From assembly GCF_900496995.4 (NCBI RefSeq), contig NC_044018.1, positions 29,616,047-29,680,046 on the forward strand: a stretch of DNA of 64,000 nucleotides. The letters are read 5' to 3'. Positions within the stretch are counted from its first letter, which is position 1. Every line of letters starts with the position of its first letter. Below are positions 21,690 to 38,719 of this stretch, piece by piece. The notes under the pieces are model-generated. The model searched no databases and was not told the origin of the DNA. It saw only the letters and a list, made by a program, of their open reading frames with translations. The position numbers and the translations under genes are program-made. Source of the stretch: Aquila chrysaetos chrysaetos. Its lineage: Eukaryota > Chordata > Aves > Accipitriformes > Accipitridae.

Positions 21690-22073
21690 AAATACCCTTT
21701 TTTTTATTTACAAGGCCCCCGACCCGCGGCTCCCGCGGCAGCGACACCTCCCAGGCGCTAACGGGCTCCCACGGGTGCTGCAAGGAAGGGGAGAGCCGTG
21801 AGGGGGGGGAGTAGGGGTGGCCCCAGCCCCGGGGGTGTCACACGTGTCACCCTGCACACCCCCCTCCGTTGTCCCCCCCCACTCCTGCCGCTCACCTCCG
21901 CCGGTGGCCCGCGGGCTCCTCTCCCCCTTTGCCGGCGGCTCCTACAAAAGGGAAGGCAGGCGTTAGCGACCCGGCGGGGGTCCTGGGGGGGGGGAAACGG
22001 GGACGTGGGGTGGGGGGACACACACACAGAAGCTGCTCTTACCTACAGCGTCCCTGCCCTGCGCTCTGCGGTG
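21690..22073 (-). ncRNA. Spliced minus-strand 3' end of unknown transcript
   Basis: Three minus-strand segments have strong splice signals. Exon 22043-22073 has acceptor ccctcgcag and donor CTGTAG|gtaag. Exon 21896-21941 has acceptor ccttttgtag and donor CGGAG|gtgag. The terminal exon runs from 21777 (acceptor ccttccttgcag) to about 21690, with AATAAA on the minus strand at 21708-21703. They lie below the main HNRNPA1 poly(A) site. They could be an alternative HNRNPA1 3' end, spliced from the donor at 22876, or a separate RNA. No reading frame across them matches a protein I know. Confidence 0.4.
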
Positions 22074-22389
22074 CTGCGAGGGGGAGAACTTGGGGGGGGG
22101 GGGGGGCCAACGCCAAGGGGACACCCCAGGGATAAAGGGGGGGCGGCCGAGCCTGAAATGGGTTGGGGGGGGGTGGGTGTGTACAGGGCCCATGAAGGGC
22201 GAAATGGGGCTGGGGGTGCGTGTGCGGGGACGGTGGGGGGGAAAGAGCCTGAGCTAGTCTGCCCTGGGTCAGAGTTGGGGGGGGGACCAGGCTGCGCCCC
22301 GCAGCGGCCAACACCAGAGCGGTGTAGAGGTCAGAAATGTAAATATATATAAAAAAATAAAAATAATAATAAAAAAAAAAAAAAAAAAA

Positions 22390-22882
22390 GACACATTTAT
22401 TCAGCGTCATGTTGTGTTACAGTTAGCGATCGACAGCACGGGCGCGCAAATAAAACCGAGGCTCCCGGGAGGCCTCGTCGGAATGCTTCCACGGCACAGA
22501 AAACTAAAATAACCTGTTGTACAATTAGTCACAAACACAGTCCTGTTTCGCAAAGGAGACTTCTGTCTAACACACGTCTTCATGGAGCAGCCACCCCCCG
22601 CCACAGCTGTGAGTGGGCCGAGTTCACAACTGGTGTAACCTGCAGCTTCCCTGTCCCTTCTCTGGCTCGCCTCTCCCGCTAAGCTTTGTTTCCTGTTGAA
22701 TAATACGGAATAAAGTTAATCTAAACGGCCCCGGTCCAGCCGCCGCTTTGAGGGGGCGTTTGGCAGCTTCTTTTTTTTTTTTTTTTTAAATTTGGTTTTA
22801 TTTTCTTTAATTTATCTTTTAATTTCATAAACTGCTGTTGGAATGGCTCGCCTGCTTCGCGGCGGACGGGCTCACCTGGGTG
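22390..22882 (-). other. HNRNPA1: HNRNPA1 3' UTR with its own intron
   Basis: After the stop codon the last coding exon ends at 22876 (ACCCAG|gtgag). The terminal exon begins at 22692 (ttcaacag|GAAACAAAGC). It strongly resembles the human HNRNPA1 3' UTR: GAAACAAAGCTTAGCGGGAG, TGTTTGTGACTAATTGTA, CAACAGGTTATTTTAGTTT and CATGACGCTGAATAAATG. The intron between carries a (T)17 run and AT-rich sequence. This 3' UTR intron also exists in mammals, where its retention is known. Confidence 0.85.
22396..22401 (-). terminator. HNRNPA1: HNRNPA1 poly(A) signal (AATAAA)
   Basis: TTTATT on the plus strand lies in the conserved context GACGCTGAATAAATGTGTC on the minus strand, followed by a long T run that can act as the downstream element. 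Confidence 0.92.
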
Positions 22883-27473
<4,591 letters not shown>

Positions 27474-27562
27474 GGCGGCGGCGCGGGGCTGGGCGGGCTG
27501 GTCGGCGGGCGGCTCAGCGCGCGATGCTCCCTCTGCGAGGCGCCGACACAGAAAGGGGCCGA
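27474..27562 (-). promoter_or_regulatory. HNRNPA1: HNRNPA1 5' UTR with 5'TOP-like start
   Basis: On the minus strand the sequence CGGCCCCTTTCTGTGTCGG (around 27562-27545) resembles the pyrimidine tract at which human HNRNPA1 mRNA begins (CCTTTCTG). HNRNPA1 is a known 5'TOP mRNA under growth-dependent translational control. The start is therefore placed at about 27555-27558, 70 bp downstream of the nearest CCAAT box. Exact nucleotide not proven. Confidence 0.6.
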
Positions 27563-28640
27563 GCGACGCGAGCGCCGCCGCCTCACTCCGCCGCCCCCGC
27601 CGTCCGCCCGCCCCCTGGCCGCTCCCATTGGGCGGCGCCGCCCGCGCCACGCCCCCGCGCCGCCTCCCATTGGGCGGTGGGACAGAGCGACGCGGTCTCA
27701 TTGGCGGCGGCTAGCCGCTCCGCCCGCGCTGCCGCCTCCGATTGGTCGCTGCCGGGGACCTCCCGCCTCCGCGCCTCACAGATTGGGCCAGGCAGCCGCG
27801 GCCCCGCCCTGCGCCGCTTTTCCCGCTCCGGCCCGGCGACTCCCCGGCGCTCCTCCGATTGGCTTCCTCTGCGGCGGTCCCGCCTCACGCCCCCCCTCTC
27901 ATTGGCCAGCGCCGCAGCGCTACCGTTCCCATTGGCGGGCGTGACCGTCGCTCAGCACTGCCCGGCGGCGGGCCCGGCGGAGGTCGGCGAGCTGCGGCGC
28001 GGCGGAGCGGCGGCAGCAGGACGCGGCGGTGCCGCGGCGGCGAGTCCCGGCGGCGGCGGCGGGGAGGGGCCGCCCGCCCGCCGGTGGCTAAGGTAGACTT
28101 GGCTCGGCGCATGCGCAACGCGGGGAGGGGATGGAGGGGGGGCGAGGGGGGGCGGCCAGACGCATGCGCGGAGCTCGGCCGGCGGCGCCTGCGCGCTGCG
28201 GGCGGTTTTGGCGGGTGGAGCGCGGAGCGGCGGCGGCGGCTCGGAGGAGCGGGCAGACCGCGGCGGACGGGCCCGCGCCGGAGCCGCTCCCCGCCCAGGT
28301 AGCGGCGGGCGGGAGGTGGATGAATGGGGGGGCGGGCAGGGCGGGGGCGGGCCCCGGTGGCGGGATGGGCAGGCTCGCCGGCCAATGGCGGTGGCGAGGA
28401 AAGCGGTGGCCCGCTCGGCCAATGGCGGCGGCGGGAGGGCGGGACGGCGCGGGGAGTGACGGCCGGCTGGGCCAACGGCGGTGGGAGGGAGGCGGGGCGG
28501 GGCGGTGCCGAGCGGCGGCGCGCTCGGCCAATGCGAGGCGGGACGTGGCGGAGCCGCCGGCCAATGGGGAGAGGTGGCGCGCTGTTCGCCCCGCCCCCGC
28601 GGCCGGCTCATCCTGTGCAGCGCCGAGCACCGGGACCGGG
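27563..28640. promoter_or_regulatory. HNRNPA1/CBX5 bidirectional CpG-island promoter with CCAAT-box array
   Basis: The divergent genes share about 1 kb of extremely CpG-rich DNA. Eight ATTGG motifs (CCAAT towards HNRNPA1) start at 27627, 27669, 27700, 27741, 27782, 27858, 27901 and 27931. CCAAT motifs in the CBX5 direction start at 28382, 28419, 28528 and 28561, with a CCAAC variant at 28472. GC boxes (GGGCGG) and an E2F-like TTTTGGCGGG at 28205-28214 are also present. Possible CBX5 exon 1 donors are AAG|gtagac near 28092 and CCAG|gtagcg at 28298, so the CBX5 start site remains open. The paralogous HNRNPA2B1/CBX3 pair has the same divergent CpG-island arrangement and is known as a ubiquitous chromatin-opening element. 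Confidence 0.85.
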
Positions 28641-28734
28641 CCGGGCCTCCGCCGCCACCGGGACCGGCCTGGACCCCGCAGCCCGGGCCGGGAGAAGCTG
28701 GGACAAGCCAGTCCGGGCCAAACCAGCCCTTTCT

Positions 28735-29010
28735 CCCTCAAACCGGCGCTTTTTGCCTCAAAACAGCACTTTTTGCCTCGAAACTGGCGCTTTTTGCCTC
28801 AAAACAGCACTTTTTGCCTCAAAACGGTGCTTTTCCTTTGTTTCTCCAGGACTCCCGCATGCAGCTTTAGGGATGGGATGCCCCGGGCCTCCCTTCCCAT
28901 CCCTTTTACACCAAAACGAGCCCTTTTTACACCCCAAAACTGCTCCTTTTACTCCCAAATCCATGCCTTTTACACCCAAAACCTCCCTTTTTACACCCAA
29001 ACCCACTGCT
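28735..29010. repeat. Two short minisatellites in CBX5 intron 1
   Basis: 28735-28840 repeats a unit of about 20 bp, GCGCTTTTTGCCTCAAAAC. 28905-29010 repeats CCTTTTTACACCCAAAAC-type units. Both are T-rich on the plus strand and distinct from the surrounding GC-rich DNA. Confidence 0.85.
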
Positions 29011-29468
29011 AGTATATCATACTGGTTTGGGCCTTCGCTGCCCGGCCCCCTCAGGAAATGCCACCCGAGGCGCGGGGACAGTGAGGAATTTCTTGGCTCC
29101 ATCGGGGGGTTTTTTTTAGGGCTGAATTTTAAAAAAAGCTGTTAAACCCAAGACTTGGAAAAAAAACCCCACATTTTGGCTGCGTGCCTTAAAACCTGGG
29201 TTTTTTAAAACCCCTGGGGTTTTAACTTTTGGGGCTTTGCTGTTAAGCAGCAAATTTGCCCCAAAACGATCAGGGGGAGCACAGGGCTTTCCCTTCTTAC
29301 CCCCCCCCTTCACCCCTTTTTAATTTGCTTTTAAAAAAGTGGTGAGCTTTTTATCGCTGTGTTATAAATTGGTGGAAAAACGGGCTTTTCCACCAAAGCA
29401 TTTCCCTATGCCTAAATCCCCGCTGTTTTTTAGGGAGTTTAACCCAAATTACACTTCCCTGTGCCTAA

Positions 29469-32036
<2,568 letters not shown>

Positions 32037-32500
32037 GGCGGCCCCCCCACACCTCCCCCTGCCCCTGTACATAGCCCCCCCCCCCCCATCATCTCGTGTG
32101 TTGTCGTCCCCCCCCCCTCCATGTCCCCAGGGATCACCTTGCCCCTCCCCACAGCCCCCCTGGGGACAGGGGAGGGGACAGTCATGCCCTTGGGGGGGGG
32201 GATGGATGGATGCAATGCTTCCTCTCCTCCCCCCCCTGCTGCCCTCCTCTTTGGGGGTGTCTGAAGGGTGGGGGGTGCCCCCCCCCCCTCCCTGCATCCC
32301 CCTCTCCCCCCCAGACAAGGGGGTGGGGCAGGTTTGGGGGGGCTCAGCCCTGGTTTTTTGCTGTTTTTTCTAAGATTGGTGTTTTTAGCCAGGGCCACCC
32401 CCCCCCAGGGTGTCCCTGTGTCCCGTCCCACCCCCCCCCCCCGTCATGTGTGTGTCCCCCCCTCGTATTTGCTTCCAATAAACGGTCACTTTTCAGGAGC
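32037..32500 (+). other. CBX5: CBX5 3' UTR
   Basis: C-rich sequence of about 460 nt between the stop codon and the poly(A) signal AATAAA at 32477-32482. This is much shorter than the multi-kilobase human 3' UTR, in keeping with the compact locus. Confidence 0.75.
32477..32482 (+). terminator. CBX5: CBX5 poly(A) signal (AATAAA)
   Basis: AATAAA in CTTCCAATAAACGGTCAC, followed within 40 nt by a GT/G-rich stretch (TTTGTCGGGGGG). Confidence 0.85.
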
Positions 32501-33199
32501 CGCTGCTTTGTCGGGGGGGGGGGGATGACTGGGGACCTCCCCTCCAGTATGACCCAGTTCACCGCCAGTACTGGCTCAGGCTGGGACCCCCAAATTCAGG
32601 AGGACCCAGGAGTGCCGCCTCCCCCCCCCACCTCAGAAACGGGGCGGGGCATCTTGGCCCCGCCCCTCCTCGGCTGTGCCTCTGGCGCCACCTGGTGGGC
32701 GCGAGGCGGCGCTGCAGTCCGGACAGCGGCGGGGGGGGGGGGGGGGGCGAGCCGGGACACCGGGAATGAGGGCGGGGGGGGGGGGGGCGGACGCGACACC
32801 GGGGGTGGGACAGGAAGACACACACAGCCCCCATCGGTCGGTGACCGGGAGCCTGGAGGTGACGGCGGCGGCGGGGGGGGAGGGCGGGGTAGGGGACACC
32901 CCGGGGACACGGCGGGGGGGGGGACGCTGGGGGTCCCGGACACCCGCTTCCCCCCCCCCCGCCCCGGGCGATACCAACCCCCCCGGCGCGGCGCCGGCCG
33001 TCCCCGCCAGGGGTCGCCCTTGTGCCGTCGAAGCCGGCGCGGCACCCCCCCCACTGGGGAGGGGCGGAGCCAGAAGGGGGCGTGGCTCCATAAGACCACG
33101 CCCCCTTCACCTCCCTGACTGCGCACCCCGGCCCTGTGGGGTCACGACCCCCAGGTCCCACCCGTGTCCGTGTCCCCCGCCATGTTGCCCACGCGTGTT
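32501..33199. other. Interval between CBX5 and SMUG1
   Basis: About 0.7 kb of CpG-rich sequence with several G runs of ten or more (32730-32790, 32870-32930). No gene is supported. It merges into the SMUG1 CpG island. Confidence 0.5.
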
Positions 33200-33495
33200 C
33201 ACGACCCCGTCGTGAGGGGCGGGGAGGGGAGGAAATCTCGCCGCAAGGCACGATGGGAAACTCCGCGCGCCGCCCCGTGATGCAGCGCGGCCCCGCGCAG
33301 ACAAAGGGCCCGGCCCCGCCCCTTCCCCCCGCGCGGGGCACGCCGGGAAGGCGGCGGAGCGGCGGGGCGGGGCACGCCGGACTCCAGCTCCCGGCAGGCG
33401 CTGCGCGCGGGGTCGGAGGGGCGGGGCCGGGTTAGGGGTCAAAGGGCGGGGCGGGCCGGCAGTGCGGCCGGTGGGCCCCGGCGCGGCGCACACAG
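33200..33495 (+). promoter_or_regulatory. SMUG1: SMUG1 CpG-island promoter and non-coding exon 1
   Basis: CpG-dense sequence with several GC boxes (GGGGCGGGGC) ends in GCGCACACAG|gtaggc, a good donor with GT at 33496-33497. The exon would splice to the acceptor at 34101 (CCTCCACAG) ahead of the SMUG1 start codon. No TATA box. The transcription start is not resolved. Confidence 0.6.
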
Positions 33496-33559
33496 GTAGG
33501 CCTCGGGGTGGGGGGGGGGGGCGCGTGACGTAGTTAGGGGACTTGGGGGACCTGTGGGA

Positions 33560-33960
33560 GGAGGGGAGTGATGGTGGGGAGGGGACAGGGCCGGGGCTGG
33601 GCTTGGGGGGCAGCGAGGGGCCCCTGGGGGCGGCAGGCCCGGGGTAGGCCCGGGGCAGGGGGGGGCAGTTGGGGGGTCCTGAGGGGCAAGACTGCGCTGT
33701 GGGGCGGTTAAGGGTTCGGGGGGGGGCAGGATAGGGTTAGGGGGCCCTAAGGGGCACAGGGCTGCAGCAGAGGGGCAGTTAGGGGGCCCTGAGGGGGCCA
33801 TTGGGGGGCTCGGGGGGGGCAGGGTTGCTCTCTGGGGCAGTTGGGTGCCCTGGGGGCACAGGGCTGGGGTAAGGGGGCACCTTGGAGGGCCCTGGGGGGT
33901 GCAGGGCTGCTCTGTGGGGTAGCTGGGGGCCCTGGGATTGCAGGGGATGGGGTGTGGGGG
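33560..33960. repeat. G-rich repeat in SMUG1 intron 1
   Basis: Irregular units such as GGGGGGCCCTGAGGGGCACA and GGGGCAGTTGGGGGGTCC recur with a period of roughly 45-60 bp. Confidence 0.75.
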
Positions 33961-34119
33961 CGCTGGGGCTCTTCCTTGCCTGTTTCAGAGCCGGAGGGGG
34001 TACAGGCCACCCCCTCACCTCCACCCCGGGCATGGTGCCTCCCTCGAAGGGCTGCCCTGTCACCCGCCGGGGCTCTCCCGTCACCCATCTCCCCTCCACA
34101 GGCACCAGGCGATGGCAGC

Positions 34120-35400
34120 ATGGAGGAGAGCGCGGCTGAGACTGTGGGGACGGCGACAGAGCCAGTGACGGGGACGGTGCCAGTGGCAGAAGAGGAGGAG
34201 GAGGAGGATGACAACGACGACGACGACCTGGCAGGGCGGTTCCTGCAGCTGGAGCGGGAGCAGAGCGCGCTGCTGCAGGCGCTGCCGCCCTTCGGGGAGC
34301 CCGTCAGCCACGTCTACCACCCCCTCGACTACGCCTGGGAGCCCCACTGCGACTTCGTGCGCCGCTACTGCCGCACCCCCAAACGTGTCCTCTTTCTCGG
34401 CATGAACCCTGGCCCCTTCGGCATGGCCCAGACCGGGGTGCGGCACCCAGGGGGACCCCGGCGGGGAGGGAAACTGAGGCACGGGCAAGGCTGGGACTGG
34501 GCCAGGGGTGTTTGTAGGGTGGCTGTGCCCAGGGGACAGGGTGTGTGTCTATGCACCCCATATGTCCCCGCAGAGCCAAAAAGGGGGGGGGAAGCTGAGG
34601 CACGGGGGTGCTCATGGGGTGCCCGGGGGATGCCAAGCGCTGTCCCCTTCCATCCCTATGCAGCCCCACATGAGGGAAACTGAGGCACAGAGGCAGCTGG
34701 CTCAACTCCAGGGCTGTTTCAGCATGGCCATTCCCCAGGGCACCCCCCCCCCAAGCTCCCCCTTCCAACTCCCGGGGAGGGGTAACCGCACCCGGGGAGG
34801 GGGGGGGTGATCACAAGCTTCCCCCTGACCTCCCTCCCCATCTCGCAGGTTCCCTTCGGAGAAGTCTGGCATGTGCGGGAGTGGCTGCGGGTCGTCGGGG
34901 GGGTGAAGAAGCCGCCCTCGGAGCACCCCAAGCGCCCGGTGCTGGGCCTGACCTGCCGACGGGCAGAGGTGAGCGGCGCCCGCTTTTGGGGGCTGGTACG
35001 GGCCCTCTGCCCCGACCCCCACCTCTTCTTCCGTCACTGCTTCGTCCACAACCACTGTCCCCTCCTCTTCCTCGCCTCCAGCGGTCGGAACTTGCCCCCC
35101 ACCGAGCTGCCCCCGGCCCAGCGTGACCTGTTGATGGGGCTTTGCGACCGGGCGCTGACGCGAACCGTGGGGCTGCTGGGCGTGGGGCTGGTGGTGGGCG
35201 TGGGGCGTTACGCCGAGCGGCGGGCACGGCGCGCTTTGGCAGCCGCCGGCCTGACCGTTCGCGTCGAGGGGTTACCCCATCCCTCGCCCCGAAATCCCCG
35301 TGCCAACCGGGGGTGGGAGGAGCTGGCCAAGGCGCGACTGGGAGAACTGGGAGTGCTGGAGTTGTTGGAGGAGAAGGGGGGCACGGCGGCGGGGAGGTGA
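34120..35400 (+). CDS. SMUG1: SMUG1, single-strand-selective uracil-DNA glycosylase
   Basis: Two coding exons: 34120-34437 (exon from acceptor at 34102; ATG at 34120) and 34849-35400 (TGA at 35398-35400), giving 289 residues against 270 in human. Active-site motif 1 is [19 protein letters not shown], split by the intron, with the catalytic Asn at residue 96 (human N85). Motif 2 is HPSPRNP with His250 (human H239); the constant offset of 11 supports the start chosen. Other family blocks are [20 protein letters not shown] and [15 protein letters not shown]. The N-terminal extension is acidic (an [13 protein letters not shown] run, residues 28-40) and is not in human. The enzyme removes uracil, 5-hydroxymethyluracil and related bases in the nucleus to start base-excision repair. 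Confidence 0.96.
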
Positions 35401-36165
35401 GGCGGAGGGTTTCGGAGGAGGGGAGGTGGATCTGTGCCTCGGTTTCTCCTGTGGAGGGCAAGGCTGGGGTTTGGGGGGGAGCGGGTAATGGGTCCGTGCC
35501 TCAGTTTCCCCAGTTGGAAGCTGGTTTGGGGGACCTTCAGGCGGTGGAGGACAGATCCCTGCCTCAGTTTCCCCCCCACAGGACCAAGCTCGGGGTCTCA
35601 TTTTGAGGAAGAGGATGGGTCTGCGCCTCAGTTTCCCCACTGAGAGCAAAGCGGGGTCCCATCGCGCAGGGATGGGGGAGAGATCCATCCCCCGCCCTGC
35701 CTCGTGCCTCAGTTTCCCCCTTGCCGTGGGGCAGACCCCACCCCAAGGGCTAATTCTGCTGCCAGCAGCCTCTAGTCTCCCCAGTTTAACCAGTTTAACA
35801 CTAAATGGGCTCTCAGGAAAGGTGAGGTGCCGCATCGCATGGGGGGTGCCGGCTGTGACCCTGCCCCGTGCCTCAGTTTCCCCTGTGAGGCACCTGGGAG
35901 CCCCGGGCTTGATCCCCACCAAGCTGTGGGGCTCTTCACCCTTTTATTTCCCCTAAAATCTCCCTTTTTGGGGTTTTGGGGTTTTTTTTAAGCTATTTAA
36001 CCCAAGGGGTCAGTGGCCCTGCTCGCTCTTGAGACCTGGGTGCGTCCCCCAGGCCGGGGTGACAGGGGGTGGGGACACGGGGCGCGAAGGGGTCCCCGGG
36101 GTGGTCTGTCACCTGTCCCTGTGCCTCAGTTTCCCCTGCCAGCAATAAACACTGTGTCCTACGGG
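35401..36165 (+). other. SMUG1: SMUG1 3' UTR with seven copies of a CCTCAGTTTCCCC motif
   Basis: The 3' UTR carries GTGCCTCAGTTTCCCC or close variants near 35431, 35497, 35561, 35621, 35704, 35868 and 36121, all in the same orientation. The intron upstream of the last exon carries three copies in the opposite orientation (near 34468, 34586 and 34674). Confidence 0.8.
36144..36149 (+). terminator. SMUG1: SMUG1 poly(A) signal (AATAAA)
   Basis: AATAAA in CCAGCAATAAACACTGTGTC, with a GT-rich element just downstream. Confidence 0.88.
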
Positions 36166-36249
36166 GCCGTGGCCTCCGCCTCGTCCTTGGGGTGATGTCC
36201 CCTGTGGGTGGGGGGGGGTCCCCGCTATGGTCATCTGGCCCCAAGGCAC

Positions 36250-36710
36250 CCATGAATTTGGGGGTGCAGGTGGGGTTATGACCAGATTTGGGGGTGCAGA
36301 GTGGGGGTACACCTTGGTTTGGGAGTGTAAGCAGATGTGGGGGTGTAGGGTGGGGGATACACCTGGATTTGGGGGTGCAGGTGGGGGTAAAACCAGATTT
36401 GGGGGTGGGGGTACACCGCAGCTTGAGGGTGCAGGGAGGGGAGTACACCTTGGTTTAGGAGTGTAACCAGATGTGGGGATGTAGGGTGGGGCATACACCT
36501 GGATTTGGGGGTGCAGGGTGGGGGGGTTGACTGGATTTGGGCATGCAGGGTGGGGGTACACCCTGGTTTGGGGGTGCAGGGGTGGGAGTACACCTTAGTT
36601 TGGGGGTGTAACCAGATGTGGGGGGTGCAGGTGGGGCATACACCTGGATTCGGGGGTGCAGGGTAGGGGTGCACCCTGGTGGTTTGGGGGTGCAGGGTGG
36701 GCGTATAACG
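36250..36710. repeat. Minisatellite downstream of SMUG1
   Basis: G/T-rich units (TTTGGGGGTGCAGGTGGGG and TACACCTTGGTTTGGGGGTG) repeat about ten times with a period of roughly 35-60 bp. Confidence 0.92.
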
Positions 36711-37059
36711 CCTCCTGATCCTCAAAGACTGAGTTAACTCACATAGGGCATTTTGGGGGGGGGGGGGCTCCCTGGGCTCACTCCAGACACCCCCTGATGC
36801 CCCCCTAAAGCTGACAGAGGACCCAGGCATCCAGGGAGATTGGGGAGATTGGAGTGGGATGCATCCAGTGGGATGCAGGGAGACCCCCCACCATCCTGCA
36901 CCCCCCAAAGTCTCTGCCATCCTCCAAAGGGCCCGGGGGGGTCCTGTCCCCCAGCTTACAGTGGGGTGGGGGGGGCAGGCGCTGAGTTTCTGGTGTTGTG
37001 TCCCCCACCGCTGGCGAGGGGCCTGTCCCCAGCCTGGCACCGACCAGCCAGGCCCTGAC

Positions 37060-37140
37060 TAATGGCGACACGTAATTAATTTGGCTGTTAATGAATCAGC
37101 ATCTTTACGGTAAGAGGCCATTACCTGCCCTGAGACCTGG
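37060..37140. promoter_or_regulatory. Short AT-rich island, candidate conserved element
   Basis: CACGTAATTAATTTGGCTG and TTAATGAATCAGCATC lie in G-rich surroundings. TAATTAAT is a paired homeodomain site. Function not tested. Confidence 0.35.
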
Positions 37141-37149
37141 CACTTTGGG

Positions 37150-37320
37150 GGTGGAGGGGACATGGGGGCTTTGGTGGGGTGGGGGGGGCAGCGGCCATGG
37201 GGGCTTGGAGGGGGACATGGGGGGACACAGGAGCTTGGGGGGGGACATGGGGACCTGGAGGGGGACACAGGGGCTCGGGGGGGACATGGATGTCTTGGGG
37301 GGGGGGGGGGGGGGGACGGG
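37150..37320. repeat. GGGGGACATGGGG repeat
   Basis: Units of about 24 bp such as GGCTTGGAGGGGGACATGGG, ending in a long G run (37298-37316). Confidence 0.8.
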
Positions 37321-37779
37321 GACGGGACACGGCAGGTCCCCAGGGGCAGCCACAGGGCTGGAAAGAGGATTTGCAGCGGGGGGCGGGGGCAGGAATTTGC
37401 CTGTTTCTGCAGCAATTCTGGTGGGTTTTCCCCGTTTCTGGGCCAGCAAAGGCTGCGGTGCCCCCGGGACCCCCCCCCCGGGCTGGGGGGCACCCACCCG
37501 GCTGCATCTCCCATGGTGCGCTGAGGTGAGGCCACCCACCTGCCCCCCCCCCCCAACCCATGGTGCCCCACGGGAGATGGGGGTCCCAAGGTGGGCACCC
37601 CCACATGGCCCCACATCTGGGCAAAGTCGGGGGTCGACCCCACTCTGGGGTATGAACCCCCCCCATCCTGCACCCCCCACCCCCAACCAGCACCTCCCAC
37701 CCCAGGAGGTGCCCACCCACCCACTCCTCAGCCCCCCCCCCAGTACCCCACTGTGACCACCACCCCCCCAAACCCCTGC

Positions 37780-38220
37780 CCTGCGTGCCCCCCATTCCCC
37801 CCCACCCCATTTCTACTCATTCCCCCCACTCCCGTTCCCCCTCACCCCAATTCCCCCTCCCATTAGCCCCCCATTTACCCCCACTCCTGTTTGCCCCCCC
37901 ATTTGCTGCCCTCCCATTTACCCCAATTTGCTCCCCATTTACCCCCCACTCCCATTTCCCCCCTTCCAGTTAACCCCATCTGCCACCCTTCGCTCCCCAT
38001 TTGCCTCCCCATTTCCCCCCCACTCCCCCCCTTCCAATTAACCCCATTTTCCCCCACCCATATACCCCCGTTTACACCCACTTCCATTTGCCCCCCCATT
38101 CGCTCCCCATTTCCACCCCCCCATTTCCCCCCACTCCCATTTATCCCCTTCCAGTTAACCCCATTTGCCCCCCACCCATTTCCCCCCATTCCCATTCCCC
38201 CCCCACCCCATTCCCAGCTC
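37780..38220. repeat. CCCATTTGCCCCC minisatellite
   Basis: C-rich units (CCCCATTTACCCCCACTCCC, CCTTCCAGTTAACCCCATTT) repeat irregularly at 15-30 bp periods. Confidence 0.88.
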
Positions 38221-38394
38221 CCCAGGGACCCCCATCCCGGGGAACACCCCCCCATTCCCCCCCCTCCCCCCGCAATCCCTGATTTAAGCCCCCGGTGACA
38301 GTTTTACGTCCCCACGCCGCCCGCCGCCGCCCCGGCAGCTTTTCCCCGCGACCCGAGTCGTGCCGCCCGAGCCGGCGTTCCCAGGGCCGGCGGC

Positions 38395-38620
38395 AGCCGC
38401 CGGCACTAAATCACTCTGCCACTTAAGAACTAAAAGTTCCTAATAAATAATTTTTTTACAGGGAATGCGGTCCCGCCATTCCGGAGGGCTGGATGCAGCC
38501 GTATTTCACGGCGATTGTCACGTTCGGCTGCCGCCGCACTTTGACGCCAAGTGAGTGTTTGGATATCGGAGACTTTTTGGAGTTGGGAATCGGTCGTTTC
38601 CCGACAGAGCCTGATGAAGG
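38395..38620. promoter_or_regulatory. Candidate conserved non-coding element
   Basis: Moderate-GC sequence with no repeats: GGCACTAAATCACTCTGCC, TTCCTAATAAATAATTTTTT and GTATTTCACGGCGATTGTC. It contrasts with the repeats on both sides. Regulatory role is inferred only from composition and position. Confidence 0.35.
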
Positions 38621-38719
38621 GCGACTGTGAAGAAGGGGAAGGTGTTGGGAATGGGAGGGAGCTCTCGGCTGGCACCCCAATATCCGAGGAGCGGCTCCGA
38701 CGTGGTCACCGGTGTGTGT

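Noticed and set aside
20053-21814. Very long Pro/Ser/Leu-rich open frames on the plus strand (over 500 codons).
   Set aside because: They are the 49-bp minisatellite read in several frames. All frames stay open because the unit has no stop triplet. No splice or start context and no homology.
22360-22390. A-rich run that could be a processed-pseudogene tail.
   Set aside because: It lies directly downstream of the genuine HNRNPA1 poly(A) signal and reads as the T-rich downstream element on the minus strand. HNRNPA1 here has introns and is the functional gene.
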